Below are positions 35,829-47,244 of a stretch of 64,000 nt of DNA, piece after piece (within the stretch, counting starts at the first letter, position 1; each line of letters begins with the position of its first letter). A program made the position numbers and the translations under genes. Origin of the DNA: Puccinia triticina (lineage: Eukaryota > Basidiomycota > Pucciniomycetes > Pucciniales > Pucciniaceae). The stretch covers positions 6,803,501-6,867,500 of the forward strand of contig NC_070559.1 of the NCBI RefSeq assembly GCF_026914185.1, in the 5' to 3' direction. The notes below the pieces were generated by a model, which saw only the letters and a program-made list of their open reading frames with translations, did no database searches and was not told the origin of the DNA.

Positions 35829-35915
35829 TTTCGTGTAGTTTAAAAGACGTTAGGACGTGGCACTGATTGTGTAAAAACTCTATTTTGAATCTCTGTAGTT
35901 AGACTCATCAACAAA

Positions 35916-37246
35916 ATGGCTATTCCCCGTTCACCTGTCCTCAGCGGTGTGAACGCTAACTGAGGCGGTCGGACTAGCCGTGTTGCCCCTCCTCCTCCAT
36001 TGAACGGACTGGAATATTCTCCAGAGGAGCTCGAATCGCTTGATAACGAGCAATGTCTCTGGATCGCGGAACATCCTTGTTTTTGGATGCCCCGGACCCC
36101 TTTTTGTGAGGATTTGGACGATGACTTCCGTGACCCTTTGGAGTCTCCTGCTGGTGGTTCGAATGCCACCAATTTGACAGATGATGGCGACACCACCATG
36201 ACACACGATGACAGGACAGTGAAGGGGAAGGCCCGTGCGACTGATAACGGCTTGGGTCTCTCTAATATTGCTGGGTTGTCGGTCAACGGTTCCGGCCCCC
36301 TTCCTTCTTCTGTTCCGCCATTAACTCTCCCGGCCCCGCGTATGACCGACGATCATAACTCAGCGGCTCTTACTCGTCTCCATGAAGAAACTGTTCGGCG
36401 TGCTGCTTTGGCTGGAGCCACTAGCAAGGGCCAGTACGAGACAAATGCTGGCCGAGTCTTCAAGGACTGGTCTTTTATGAATTGCCCCCAATACAATGGT
36501 TTGGTCAAAGTTGATGTCAAACGTTGGATTGGGACTCTTCCGGCTGTTTTGGATTCTTGTCAAGCTCCGACATTTGGCACCTTGTTGGTTTTCGTTTACT
36601 TGAGCACAAGGCTTTCCTGGATTACGAAGATGCCATCAACTCTGGTGGTCGCCCTGGCAATTGGGCCGCTTTCTGCCGTTGGCTCCTCAAACTTAATCCA
36701 CTGTGTGTTTCGAAGGACTTGATTCTCAACGACTATGACCGACTCTATCAGCAACCAAATGAGATGGCTCAGTCGTTTTTTCAGCGCTTTCGCCAGTGGC
36801 AACACAAGGTGAAGAATTATGGCTTTCATTACGAAGCCAGCTCTGGATTTGTGACCCATTTAAACCGTGGACTCAAGGAAAAAGTTAAGGGGATCGTGGC
36901 GATGGAGCGCCGACGTGGGACTCCTCTCAGTTTTGACCAGATTGTGGTCACTGCCTTGGAAGAAGATCAGACCTATTGACTTTGCACCGCCAACTCCATC
37001 GCCTCCGGCTCCCGCAACAGCAAACGATCTGCGGATGCTCCTGTCGCCTCATCTTCCAAACGTACTGGCGGATCTGGTGGCAATGACGGTAACTCTCGTT
37101 CATGTTACAACTGCAGTAAAGAAGGCCACCTCAGCTTGAAGTGTCCTAAACCAAAGACGGCCAAGCAACTCAAATACAAGGCAAAACGCTCTGGAATTAC
37201 TGGCAATGGCTCTGGCTCTGGCGCGGGCGGGTCTTTAAATGCTTAG
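35916..37246 (+). pseudogene. Gypsy gag, broken
   Basis: Starts MAIPRSPVLSG at 35916, with a stop after 15 codons, then continues in frame from 35964 (LEYSPEELESLDNEQCLW). The frame shifts near 36550 into the conserved capsid region (LEHKAFLDYEDAINSGGRPG, then FFQRFRQWQHKV). A stop at 36977 follows and the zinc knuckle CYNCSKEGHLSLKC lies at about 37105-37145. Ends with TAG at 37244. Gag forms the particle and binds RNA through the CCHC knuckle. Three breaks make it non-functional as it stands. Confidence 0.85.
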
Positions 37247-37257
37247 TTGGTGAGGAA

Positions 37258-40067
37258 ATGTCTCTCCCGCCGACTGTTGTATCCTCTTTTGTTTCTGTTG
37301 TAAAAAGTTGCAATGTTAATACACTCGTTGAACCAGAAGAAGATGAGCGCCCCCGTGACACTTGTAATGTGTCAAAAACGACTATAGTACCTTTGTCTGA
37401 TTGCCCAAATATGGGGACAGAACAACTCCCTTGGGAGTTTGTAAGTGTTGACGCATCTTGTGATGTAGTCTTTGATGGTTTGGGTTCTGATCGCCCCTCC
37501 ATAAATGTCTTGGCTCATGAAAGCAGCCTTCACAATGATTTTCTCCTCCGACTTGAGGGACGCTTAGCTAACGTCCTTTTGGATACAGGTGCCCGCTCAT
37601 CTTACGTATCTCTCTCTTTTCTCTCTGATCGGGGTCTTAAAACGGTTTCCGCCGATACTCCATTCTCCGTTGCAGGAGCTTTTGGTTACGTAATTCACAG
37701 TTAGAAGATGTGTAAATTAAATCTGATCTTATCTGATCATGCATACCCCGTCCTCTGTCGCGCAGCGCCCCTCTCTCAGTATGATGTAATACTGGGTCGA
37801 GATTGGATTGCGGCTAACGTTTCTAGGACGAATTGGGTTACCAACAAATGGGTTTTGAAATCACCCGATGGGCAGCTATTCTCCTTTTATCCAAAGTCCT
37901 CCGACTGTTCCCCTTCCTCCATTCACACCCTTCAAACTTTCGTCAGCGACCCGGAACTCATTCCGCTCTCCCGACGAGCTTTCCGCCGAGAAATGAAGAA
38001 GTCCTCGACTCAGGTGTTTGTTTGCAGTATTGTGGAAGGAAATCTGAATGTCCTTGGTCCTCGGGAGGTCCCCGCGGCTTCTCTCCCGACCGTCTTCAGC
38101 TCTTCTGAACCGTTTGGCTCTCGACTTTGCTCTCTGGTATCAACATACAATTCTCTTTTTGCCCCAATCGACTCTGTCTCCCACAAGGAACGAGTAATTG
38201 AACATCTTATTGATACTGGCGACGCGAAGCCAGTTTATCAAAATATTAGACAAATGTCTTCATTGCTTCTCCAGGAACTCAAGACTCGGCTTCATAAGTT
38301 GCAAAGCACCGGCTTCATCCGGCCTTCGACTTCCGCCTGGTCTTTGCCTATCCTTTTTGCAAAAAAATGCTAGTGGTTCTCTTCGGTTTTGCGTCGACTA
38401 TTGCGCGCTGAAAAAGTGTTTTGATTCTCTTCAGGGCGCTAAACATTTCTCAAAAATTGATCTTCAGCAAGGGTTTCATCAGATGAAAATTGCCCCGGCT
38501 GATGTACCCAAGACGGCATTTGGGACAAAATATGGACACTATGAATGGCTTGTTATGCCGTTTGGACTCGTGAATGCTCCCAGTACTGTAACCCCCCGCC
38601 TCCGGGGTGTCACAAGAAGGATCACAGACCGCCATTGACTCCCTACTTAGTCCCTCCAGCCCTGCTCCCTCCTAGCTCAGCAGGGAATTACTGAGACTTC
38701 CCCCGAGCTAGGTGAGTAGCATTTCTTCCCCTTCCCTTCCCTTTAATTCTTCAGTTGTATGTAGGAGGGAAGTACTGAGACTTCCCCCGAGCTAGCTCTT
38801 CCCCTGCAATATAACAGATAGTGGTTCTAGAAAGCTGCCCCTCGTCCCCTCGCCCCTCAACCTTGTCTAGTGAAGCGCTCCACAGCAAGCTCTTACAAGT
38901 ACCTTTCAGAGGATGATGACGCATATACTACGTGAGTATATTGATGATTTTGTTCAGGTTTATCTCAATGATATTTTGATCTATTCAACGTCGGAAGCTG
39001 ATCATGAAATGCATGTGAAAACGGTCCTCTCTGTCTTGCAGGCTGAAGAACTGCAATGCAGTGGACATAAATGTTCCTTTGGCCTTGAGGAAATCCAGTA
39101 TGTCAGTCATCTTGTTTCTCAAAATGGGATCCGTCCAATGCCGGATAAACTTGAGGCGGTTGATAGTTGGCCGTGTCCATCGAATGTTCACAATGTGCGT
39201 AGTTTTCTGGGCTTATGCGGATTCTACAGACGTTATGTAAAGAATTTTGCTAAGATAGCCTCTCCCCTGCACGATTTGACAGCAGGCAATGTTACGAAAC
39301 GTCAGGTTGTGAAGTGGTTTCCTCTGCATGAGGCCGCTTTCCTGGAATTGAAGAAAGCCTTGGTCACGGCTCCTGTCCTTCTCACGCCGGATCCTTCTAA
39401 ACCTTACATTATCGAGACGGACGCTTCTGACTTCGCCATTGGCGCGGTTCTCCTGCAACTTGGCCTCAACAACAACAACCATCCTGTTGCTTTCGAATCC
39501 AGCAAGCTAAATTCCGCTCAACGGAACTACCCTGCTCAGGAACGCGAACTGCTCACTATCATTCACTCTTTGCACAAATGGCATGTCTATCTGGATGGCG
39601 CGGTAGCCACAACCATCGTCTACACAGATCACGCCTCTCTCCAGTATCTTCACTCCCAGAAATTACCTTCTAAACGCCTCTCTCGGTGGATCGAGGAGTT
39701 CTTGGAAATGGATATCAAATTTAAATACAAGAAAGGCTCCAAAAATATTGTTCCCAACGCTTTATCTCAACAATCCAATCTTCTCATCATGCAGGAAGTT
39801 TCCAACGAGCTCCACCCCTCTGATTGGCCCCTGCTTATCCCTTATATTTTGGACAACACCCCCATCCCTTCTTTTATCTCCGACGCTTTGGTTGAGACGG
39901 CTAAGGAAAACATGAAATATTCTTCTTATGATGCCAAAGACAAGACTTTACTCTACATAGGACGTCCCGGAAGAACTGAAAAGTCTTCTTTTATTCCTTT
40001 CCTTCATTGTTTGGACTTGCTTACTCAGGTTCATGACTCTCTTGGCCATTGAGGTCGAGACGCAACT
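37258..40067 (+). pseudogene. Gypsy pol: protease, RT, RNase H, start of integrase; broken
   Basis: Protease shows LLDTGARSSYVS (about 37580). An in-frame stop is at 37702. The pre-RT part runs on to 38373 and then the frame shifts into the RT palm (LRFCVDYCALKK and FSKIDLQQGFHQMKIA, then WLVMPFGLVNAPS). A 311-bp solo LTR interrupts at 38587. RT resumes at 38903. The catalytic box reads YLNDILIYS (about 38958) where the family has two aspartates (Y.DD). RNase H has ETDASDFAIGAVLLQ (about 39415) and TDHASLQYL. The integrase is cut after the first zinc-binding residues, followed by a stop at 40050. Confidence 0.9.
38587..38897. mobile_element. Solo LTR in the gypsy RT, TSD AGTAC
   Basis: 311 bp starting TGTAACCCCCCG and ending CTCTTACA, flanked by AGTAC (38582-38586 and 38898-38902). 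Without it the RT frame joins exactly. It contains two copies of ACTGAGACTTCCCCCGAGCT (about 38690 and 38779). Its TGTAA..TTACA ends match those of the 13736-17525 element but the body differs, so it is probably a related TRIM/LARD-type family. Confidence 0.85.
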
Positions 40068-40411
40068 GTCAGCCACAGAGTACATGTCACAGTACCTTAC
40101 ACGTACCAAGTATCTGCAATTTTTCACATTACATCTAGTACATTCCCTTACACCTTTTATTACATATGTATATCATTAGATACAAGGTTAAGAATTTACT
40201 CTTGTTATACATTACATTATATATAACCATATTTAAATACAGTTACCATAATGTAATGTTGTTATGAGAGTTAATTTACGTGCAAACAGTAAGATTACAA
40301 TACATGGTAATATTACTGCACATGTGAAATACCCCAAGACAGGTATCACTCATTCATCCCCTGTTACGCCTCAGCACTGCCAGCATATTTGGCTGCGTTG
40401 AGTTCATCCCA
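40068..40411. other. AT-rich spacer after the gypsy break
   Basis: No gene. GCACTGCCAGCATA..TTGGCTG near 40373 recurs near 23082. Confidence 0.4.
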
Positions 40412-40553
40412 GTTTAACTGGGATGCACTCAACCAATTTAAACTTGGTTGATCTCAACCAATTTAATATAAAACCAAGGGGGGTACCTTGGATTTATATT
40501 TCATCAGTTGAGATTGCCCAAGTTTAAATTGGTTGAGTACATCCCAGTTTAAC
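40412..40553. mobile_element. Small palindromic MITE (about 140 bp)
   Basis: Left arm ACTGGGATGCACTCAACCAA and right-arm complement ACTGGGATGTACTCAACCAA pair over about 45 bp around a centre near 40482. It abuts, and seems to have replaced, the left terminus of the next element. No TSD found. Confidence 0.55.
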
Positions 40554-40928
40554 AATTTTGGTTATAAATCGCGCGACTCATGACTGGGGGTGCTCGGGGT
40601 ATAACACCTCATTTATATGTGTTTGGGCCGGCCAGTTATATCGTAAAATTCATTACTCGGTATAACGGGAAATTTATTCCCCCAGCCATTCCAGAAATAG
40701 AGGTCCCAACCTCTATTTCCGGGAAATGGCTGGCCCATGGCTAAATACATATTTATGTACTGGCCAGTCATCTAGGGAGTACTACACAACCTCCCAATGA
40801 CCGGTCAACCGGTCATCGAAGAGCACGCATCAACTTCTGGATGGCCGGTTTGACAGGCCATCCAGAGGACACCCTCTCGATGACCATTCAACCGGTCATC
40901 GAAGAGGACTTCACCTCTTGATGACCCG

Positions 40929-41325
40929 ATCTGAGTCTTTCCGGCATCCGATCTTGATGGGACGTTGTTGCTTATGAACACCAAGTACGAGTGGTTGAAG
41001 TGAAAGCTGAAGGTTCTAATTCTCAACCCTCCAAGAAATTGGCACACGCTCGAAGAGGTCTTGCAGCCCCAACAACCCTGCACATTTCACCTTCTTTGAA
41101 CTCTGATCACCGCGAGAACAAGTGTTCTACCGGCGAAGTCCCCATCAACATTTCAGCTAAATGGCCCTACGGATCTCTTGATATTAAATGCAAAAACTGC
41201 TTTGTTGATTCTGACTTCCAACTCAGCATTGATTGGGCAAGTCGCATAATAAACGCCGGCATCAAATGTATCAACAAACTCATGAAAAGCTTATACCGGG
41301 CTGAGCAACAACTTATTGATTGAGA
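40929..41325 (+). other. Unique segment with a 110-codon frame inside the satellite element
   Basis: Plus-strand frame 40991-41323 contains KCSTGEVPINISAKWPYGSL then DIKCKNCFVDSDFQ. It looks like ordinary protein, not repeat, and its edges are abrupt against the satellite. I do not recognise a family. It is probably a captured gene fragment. Confidence 0.4.
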
Positions 41326-41667
41326 AGGATTCTACACCCTCTCCATGACTGGTTGAAACCAGTCATCAAGAGGGACTCTACACCCTCTCGATTTCCGGTC
41401 AACCACTCATCAAGAGGGTGAGTCCCTCTTGATGTCCGGTCAACCACTCATCAAGAGGGTGAGTCCCTCTCGATGACCGGATCAAGGAGTCATCGAGAGG
41501 GACCGGTCAAGCAGTCATAGAGGGATTCTACACCCTCTCAATGACTGCTTGACCAGTCATCGAGAGGATGTAGAATCCCACTCGATGACTGCGTGACTGC
41601 TTGACCGGTCACCAAGAGGGACTCTACACCCTCTCTAATGGGCAACAAGGAGGAGAAACCAGTGGTC

Positions 41668-42103
41668 TTGGAGCAGCAAGAAGCTGTGAGTTGACACAAA
41701 CAGTCTGCGAGACTGAGAGAGACACAAGCACACCTAACACAATGATAGAACAGAGGGTGAGTGAGTGAGAGACAAGTGGAAGTGAATGATACTAGGCATA
41801 CCTGAGGTCAAACAGATGGAAGGTGTGTATGAGTTTGAATTGATAATGACAATGAGATGAAACAAATAACATAGATGAGTGAATGAAACGATGAACAAAC
41901 CTTGGAGAAGCAAGAAGCTGTGAGTTGACACAAACAGTCTGCGAGACTGAGAGAGACACAAGCACACCTAACACGATGATAGAACAGAGGGTGAGTGAGT
42001 GAGAGACAAGTGGAAGTTAATGATACTAGGCATACCTGAGGTCAAACGGATGGAAGGTGTGTATGAGTTTGAATTGATAATGACAATGAGATGAAACGAA
42101 TAA
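41668..42103. repeat. Tandem duplication of about 234 bp
   Basis: The block beginning TTGGAGCAGCAAGAAGCTGT (41668) recurs at 41902 with a few changes. The first copy keeps the uninterrupted site that the Harbinger-like element occupies in the second copy. Confidence 0.85.
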
Positions 42104-43033
42104 GAGCATCTCTAACGGAGCCGCGACTGGGTGTTCGGGGGCGAACTTTGGCCGCCCGGGTTCCTTTCTTGCGCGCTAACGGACCCGCAGAACGACCCTG
42201 GGAACATTGCCGGGGGCAGTCAAACCCGCAATCACCTGCTGACTTCTGCGGGTCGCCTCCCAGCCGCAATCGACCAGACACACCTCCATCCACTCGACTT
42301 CATTGCCAAAGAAGCTCAACATGGTATCAACAAACGCACCAACTCCTACTCGAAGCTCGCCAAGAAAGAACAAAATATGTATGCAATGATAACCGGGTCT
42401 GTTCCGGTCACTGAGAGGAGCAAATACACCTCTCAATTACTGGCTCTCTTGGCCAGTCATCAAGAGCAGCAAACAATCACCTTGATGACCGGTTCTCTCC
42501 GGTCATCGAGAGGAGTAAATACTCTCCTCAATGACCGGGCCCGTTCCGGTCATCAAGATACGTGCTGGTCCTCTCCAGTCATCGAGAGGAGTAAACAACT
42601 CCGCTCAATGACTGGACGGTTCTCTCCGGCCATTGAGAGGTGTATAATATAAGATAACTCCTCTCAATGACTGGTCCGCTTGGGTCATTGAGAGGAGTAT
42701 TTCCTTTGTTTGCTCCGGTCATCAAGATACATGCGTCCCAATGACCAGAACGTTCTGGTCATCAAGATACATGCGTCCCAGTGACCAGAACATTCTGGCC
42801 ATTGATGTACATGCATCCCGATGACCAGAAAGTTCCGGTCATCGAGGGGAGTATGTTATACTCCTATTGATGACCAGAACAAGGGTGGTGGGTGATGCTG
42901 GAGGAGTGATCTGCCTGTCTGATTGCGGGTTGAACTGCCAGTCCATAATTGGAGCTGAGCCGCGACTGCTGTGACATGTGCTTGCGGGCCGGGGAACGCA
43001 GGCCAACTGCCCCCCGGACCGTTGGAGATGCTC
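42104..43033. mobile_element. Harbinger-like 930-bp element with GACCGGTC-type satellite, TSD TAA
   Basis: Left end GAGCATCTCTAACGG, and right end reverse complement GAGCATCTCCAACGG. TAA is at 42101-42103 and 43034-43036. The first copy of the host duplication reads AAATAACATAGATGAG without the insert (41855-41871), confirming the borders. The interior (about 42385-42890) is a minisatellite with TCAATGACTGG and CCGGTCATCGAGAGG units. No transposase. Confidence 0.88.
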
Positions 43034-43460
43034 TAACATAGATGAGTAAAACAACAAAGAGAAACAAAGTTGGTTTATATAATCTAGGTTAGGTTTTGGG
43101 AGTCTCATCGTTGAAATTCAAACCCGCAACATCTTGAATCCGCAGCACGGTCTATGAGAGAATGACCGGCTGACCTAAGCCTCAATACTCTCAATATCCG
43201 GTAAACCACTCATCGAGACAGTGTAGAATCCCTCTCAATCCGGTCATCAAGAGGGACTCACCGTCTCGATGAGTGGTTGACCAGACATTGAGAGGGTGTA
43301 GAGTCCCTCTTGATCCGGTCATCGAGAGGGACTCACCCTCTTGATCCGGTCATCAAGAGGGACTCCTTGATTGGGTCATCAAGAGGGACTCCTCGATCCG
43401 GTCATCAAGAGGGACTCCTTCATCTGGTCATCGAGAGGGACTCACCCTCTCAATGAGTGG

Positions 43461-44082
43461 TAAAGATGGCAATTGGTACCCGGGTACCGCCTGTTTTTTG
43501 GACTCAGATGAACACCAGGTACCGCACCCGGCACCGCCTGGCGGGTGCAGGCGGTACTTGAGGGGGGTACCAGCGGTACCCGGGAGTGTGCAGTGAAGCC
43601 AATGTGTCTCATCCCAGCCATCCTCATCCTCTTCTCTCCCCCTCTACCATGCCACACCTCTCTCGCTACCGGAGGCTCCTCCGCCAACTCGCAACCACCC
43701 GGCTTGCTGGAGGACGACCTGCGCTGCAGGGTGTGCCCAGCAGCAGTCCAGCCGGCGCTCGGCTTGGCTTGTAAGACTTGTGTTGCTTGCGGGTGGATCA
43801 CATGGTCGAGGAGTGGGCTGGTGAGGTGGTGATTGGAAGGGCCCAGAGGGCAGTGATCGGATATGAGTGAGCAAAGAAGGGGAAAACCCCCGGCTCGAGG
43901 CCCCCTAGCTCCCTGGGTATAAGGCGGGTACCGCTAGCGGTACCCGGGTACCCGCTGGTTTTGGAGACAAAACAGACACCGGAAACCGCACCCGGCACCG
44001 CCCAGCGGGTGTCTGGCTGGTGCAAGCGGTACCCGCCCGCGGGTGCCGGGTACCCCCAAACAGGTACCAAATGCCATCTTTA
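43461..44082. mobile_element. hAT-like MITE, TAAAGATGGC ends, TSD ATGAGTGG
   Basis: Left end TAAAGATGGCAATTGGTACC, and right end complement TAAAGATGGCATTTGGTACC. The 8-bp TSD ATGAGTGG lies at 43453-43460 and 44083-44090. Ends fit the hAT YARNG pattern. The interior carries GGGTACC palindromes and a GC-rich stretch. Open frames are short and unrecognised. 622 bp. Confidence 0.88.
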
Positions 44083-44782
44083 ATGAGTGGTTGACCGGAC
44101 ATCAAGAGGGACTCACCCTCTCAATGAGTGGTTGACCAGACATCAAGAGGGACTCACCCTCTCAATGAGTGGTTGACCGGACATCGAGAGGGTGTAGAGT
44201 ACCTCTCGATGGAGAGGGTGTAGAATCCCTCTTGATGGAGAGGGTGTAGAATCCCTCTCGATGACTTGTCCGGTTGTTGAGAGGGTGTAGAGTCACTCTT
44301 GATGACTGGTTGGGTCATCAGAGGTGAAGTCCCCTTTGATGACCGGTTGAACGGTCATTGAGAGGGTGTCCTCTGGATGGCCTGTCAAACCGGCCATCCA
44401 GAAGTTGATGTGTGCTCTTCAATGACTTGGTGGACCGGTCATCAAGAGTGCATGTCCTTCCTCTTTGAGACAGGTTGACCGGTCACCAAGAGGGTGCGTA
44501 GTAAGTACTCCTCCAGCCTACATACATATATAGCTCTGCCTGCCTTGGTTTGCCAAACAGTCCTGTTATAAATGGACTCAAATGTATTCTGGAGTGGATG
44601 TGCCAAACAGACATGTGATAAATCTGATGATTTTTTGATTGGGTTTATTACAGTTGGATTTCACATTGGGTGTTATGTATTTGATTATGCAATTTATCAT
44701 ATCACACTGGGCGTCCAAACAAGGCCTTATAGTGGTTTCAACCACATTCCAGTTGTGTTCCAGTTGACTTCTGCATGACTTC

Positions 44783-45517
44783 TAAAGATGGCAAGTGGGT
44801 ACCCGCCAGCGGGTACTCATTGCTCTGGCGGGTACCCGCTCCACGTGTACCAAGTACGGGTCCGGGTGCCTGTTTTTGCAACATTTTCAGGCGGGTACCC
44901 GGGCACCAGGGTTTGATACCCGCCCGCATCATATTGTTAGTACTTGAGATATCCCCAGCTGCGGCTCCACCAGCTGGCCGAAGGGATTCATCTGGGTGAG
45001 CTGGTGTATCTGCACCATGAGCCCGCCAAGAGGGATCCCTCTGGACTAGCTGGCACATGTAAACCTGCTCGGAGAAGAATTACGTATACCTGCCCACCAA
45101 GAGAAATCCCTCTTGGCGAGCTAGTGCATGTACCTGCTCACCAACAGGGATTCCTCGAGGTGTCGGCGAGCTGGTATTTGTATGGAAAACTGCTCGCCGA
45201 GAGGGATTCCTCTTGGCGAGCTGGTGTGTGCATACCAGCCCGCCAAGAGGGATCCCTCTCGGCAAGCTGGTATATGTATACTTGCCACCGAGAGAAATCC
45301 CCTCTTGGCGGCAGGTATACACATACCAGCTCGCCGAGGCCCAAGAGGGATCCCTCTTGGTAAAATACATACCTGAAAAAAAAACAGAAAGTACCCGCGG
45401 TACCCGCCAAAAAGACCCGGGTACCCGCCGCCGCGTGTCCGGGTATCAAGAAATGGCTGAGAAAGGAGCGGGTACCCGTACTTGTCACGGGTACCCGGGT
45501 CTACATGGCCATCTTTA
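44783..45517. mobile_element. hAT-like MITE with CTCGCCGAGAG satellite, TSD ATGACTTC
   Basis: Left end TAAAGATGGCAAGTGGGTAC, and right end complement TAAAGATGGCCATG. The 8-bp TSD ATGACTTC lies at 44775-44782 and 45518-45525. GGGTACCCG palindromes lie near both ends. The middle (about 44975-45365) holds CTGCTCGCCGAGAGG and CTTGGCGAGCTGGT units like the satellite in 19314-21350. 735 bp, no transposase. Confidence 0.88.
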
Positions 45518-45525
45518 ATGACTTC

Positions 45526-46121
45526 TGGATGGTTTATGCATGAATCCAGGATCAGTTTTGGATCATTTGTGGATTAGTTCCAGAATGTTTCATTAATTCT
45601 TAAACTACTTTCATCAAAGCCATATAGCACAGTTACAAAAGGGTACAGTATGGCACTCTCTGGAGAGTGCGTCAAAATCTTCCCTGGTGATCAGTAGAGC
45701 AAATTTATCATGTATAAGTCAACCCAAAACCACATTGCCACAAAAGCGGTGAAACCCTGAGGGTTGCACATCATAAATTTGCCCATTTATGACATATAAT
45801 GGTGCATCAAAATGGGGCCTTATATAAACTGTTTAACAACAATGAGGGGAGAGATACAAAACATTTCAGAGATAAGTTCAAGAGAGAAAAAATCATACGC
45901 AAAAAGGCGTAGTATGCAAGTGGACAAGGTAATACAGAACAGGTGAGCCAAAGTTGTTAGCTCCTCCCTTAGTGAGGATGCAATTGTAGCAATAACTGTC
46001 TCAGATAATGCGAAGCTCCCTAACCAGTTGAGAATGATAAGCCTGGCAAGCTTCGGTTGAAAAAAGTGCGGATGAAGTTGGTTCCGACTGGAATATATGT
46101 TAGAAGTGTGAATCAGTTTTC
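45526..46121. other. Intergenic region 3' of ATG16
   Basis: CACTCTCTGGAGAGTGCG..CCCTGGTG near 45655-45692 is a diverged single end of the 10138-11235 family. Otherwise no feature. Confidence 0.45.
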
Positions 46122-47244
46122 TCAACCGGGCGGCTCGACGGGCGGCAGTCCTTTCTTCTCCACCTCGACGAGGAACTGGTTCGCGTCGTTCATCCGTACA
46201 GCGTCTTCGTGCACCTTATCCAGCCATCTATAACATCGTCCAAACCCAGCCACTCATCTGGCATGAGAATTCACCAAACCCCTCTCTTTTTTTAAAAAAA
46301 AAAAAAAAAAAAAAGAATTGAGGAAAAGCAGGACTGGCCTTTGAAGTAAACTGGCGTTGTCGCTTCGCAGATCTTTGATCTTTTGTTCTTGTTGGGTGTA
46401 CTCTAACTGCAGAGTCGACAACTCATCCTGCAAGATCTGTCAACAAAAACGGGCGACAGAAGCGGAGTCAGTGGGTGTTTTTCTTACTATGTAGGAAAGA
46501 GAGAGAGACAAGATCTGCGAATAAGAAGATCAAGAAGACTGTGGATCGAACCTGGACGTTCCGTTCCTTCTCTCGCATGACCTCGGCATGGCTAGCGACC
46601 CGCTCCCTGAGTCTAGCAGCCTCGACCCTTAACAATCTAGTTTCCTCAACCTCGGCTCTCGACCGCTCCTCCCGCTCCCTCAACGCCTCGTTCATTACCA
46701 ACAGCCGCTGCGCGTTCTGCCCCTGGGTCTTATACACGCTCGCTAGCTCGTCGCGTAACGTGCTCAACTGACTCTCTAGCGAGGCGGTGTATGCTCGGGC
46801 TACCGAAGAGCTGTCGTTCGCAATCACACAAAATTGGTCGACATCAGATCGCAAAAAAAAAAAAAAATCTGTCGGCATCTTTTTGGGATAAGAAGGCCCT
46901 TCTGAGGCCCGCCTGCTGGTGAGTCTTAAAGCACACTCACTCGCCGCCGCCTCCGCCTCCAGAAACCGTCCTCGATCCGCCACCGCCACCGCCGATCGAA
47001 CCCGCAGCTTTCAAAAGCGCGCCGTTGCGTTCTTTGAGGATAGCTGTTTGAGAAGCGAGGCGACGGTCTGGTACACCCAATGGAATTACAGCATAATCAG
47101 TTAACCCACGAGAGAGAATGCGGTGTGTTTTTGAAGTGATGAGTGTGTGCGTGTGTACCCACAATGGTCGATGATCAAGTTGAACGCTTTCTCGTTCGAG
47201 TCCCGCGCCACGAGCCCCTGTTGGATAACGTCCTGCCAAGACAT
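46122..47244 (-). CDS. ATG16: Autophagy protein Atg16
   Basis: Atg16 binds the Atg12-Atg5 conjugate and places it on the phagophore, where the complex directs Atg8 lipidation. Five exons: 47244-47163, 47067-46941, 46810-46552, 46436-46339 and 46227-46122, total 672 nt, 223 residues plus stop. The start MSWQDVIQQGLVARDSNEKA is the N-terminal Atg5-binding helix. A Gly-rich linker follows, then a long coiled coil (SLESQLSTLRDELASVYK through LREREERSRAEVEETRLL), then RWLDKVHEDAVRMNDANQFL near the C-terminus. It has no WD40 repeats, as in other fungal Atg16. Three introns are GT-AG. The fourth (46338-46228) needs a GC donor to keep frame. Identification is by motif recall. Confidence 0.85.

Larger units (their letters stand above)
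33756..40067 (+). mobile_element. Ty3/gypsy retrotransposon, 5' part, truncated in integrase
   Basis: Order on the plus strand: LTR, leader, gag with CCHC knuckle, protease, RT, RNase H and the start of integrase. This is the gypsy order. The frame ends at HDSLGH..GRDATV (about 40030-40067), the start of the integrase zinc-binding region. Integrase core and 3' LTR are missing. Three later events lie inside: a TIR element in the leader (34328-35431), a 300-bp tandem duplication (35229-35828) and a solo LTR in RT (38587-38897). Stops and frameshifts in gag and pol make it inactive. Confidence 0.92.
40554..44727. mobile_element. Second GGCCCCGTTTGG-type satellite element, left end missing, heavily nested
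   Basis: 40554-40780 matches 24825-25040, and 44480-44720 matches 26395-26630, so it belongs to the same family as 24810-26635. The right end has GGCGTCCAAACAAGGCC (about 44709-44725). The expected left terminus is absent. The interior is the GACCGGTC-type minisatellite with GGGACTCTACACCC spacers, interrupted by a unique segment (40929-41325), a 234-bp duplication (41668-42103), a Harbinger-like element (42104-43033) and an hAT-like MITE (43461-44082). Confidence 0.75.
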
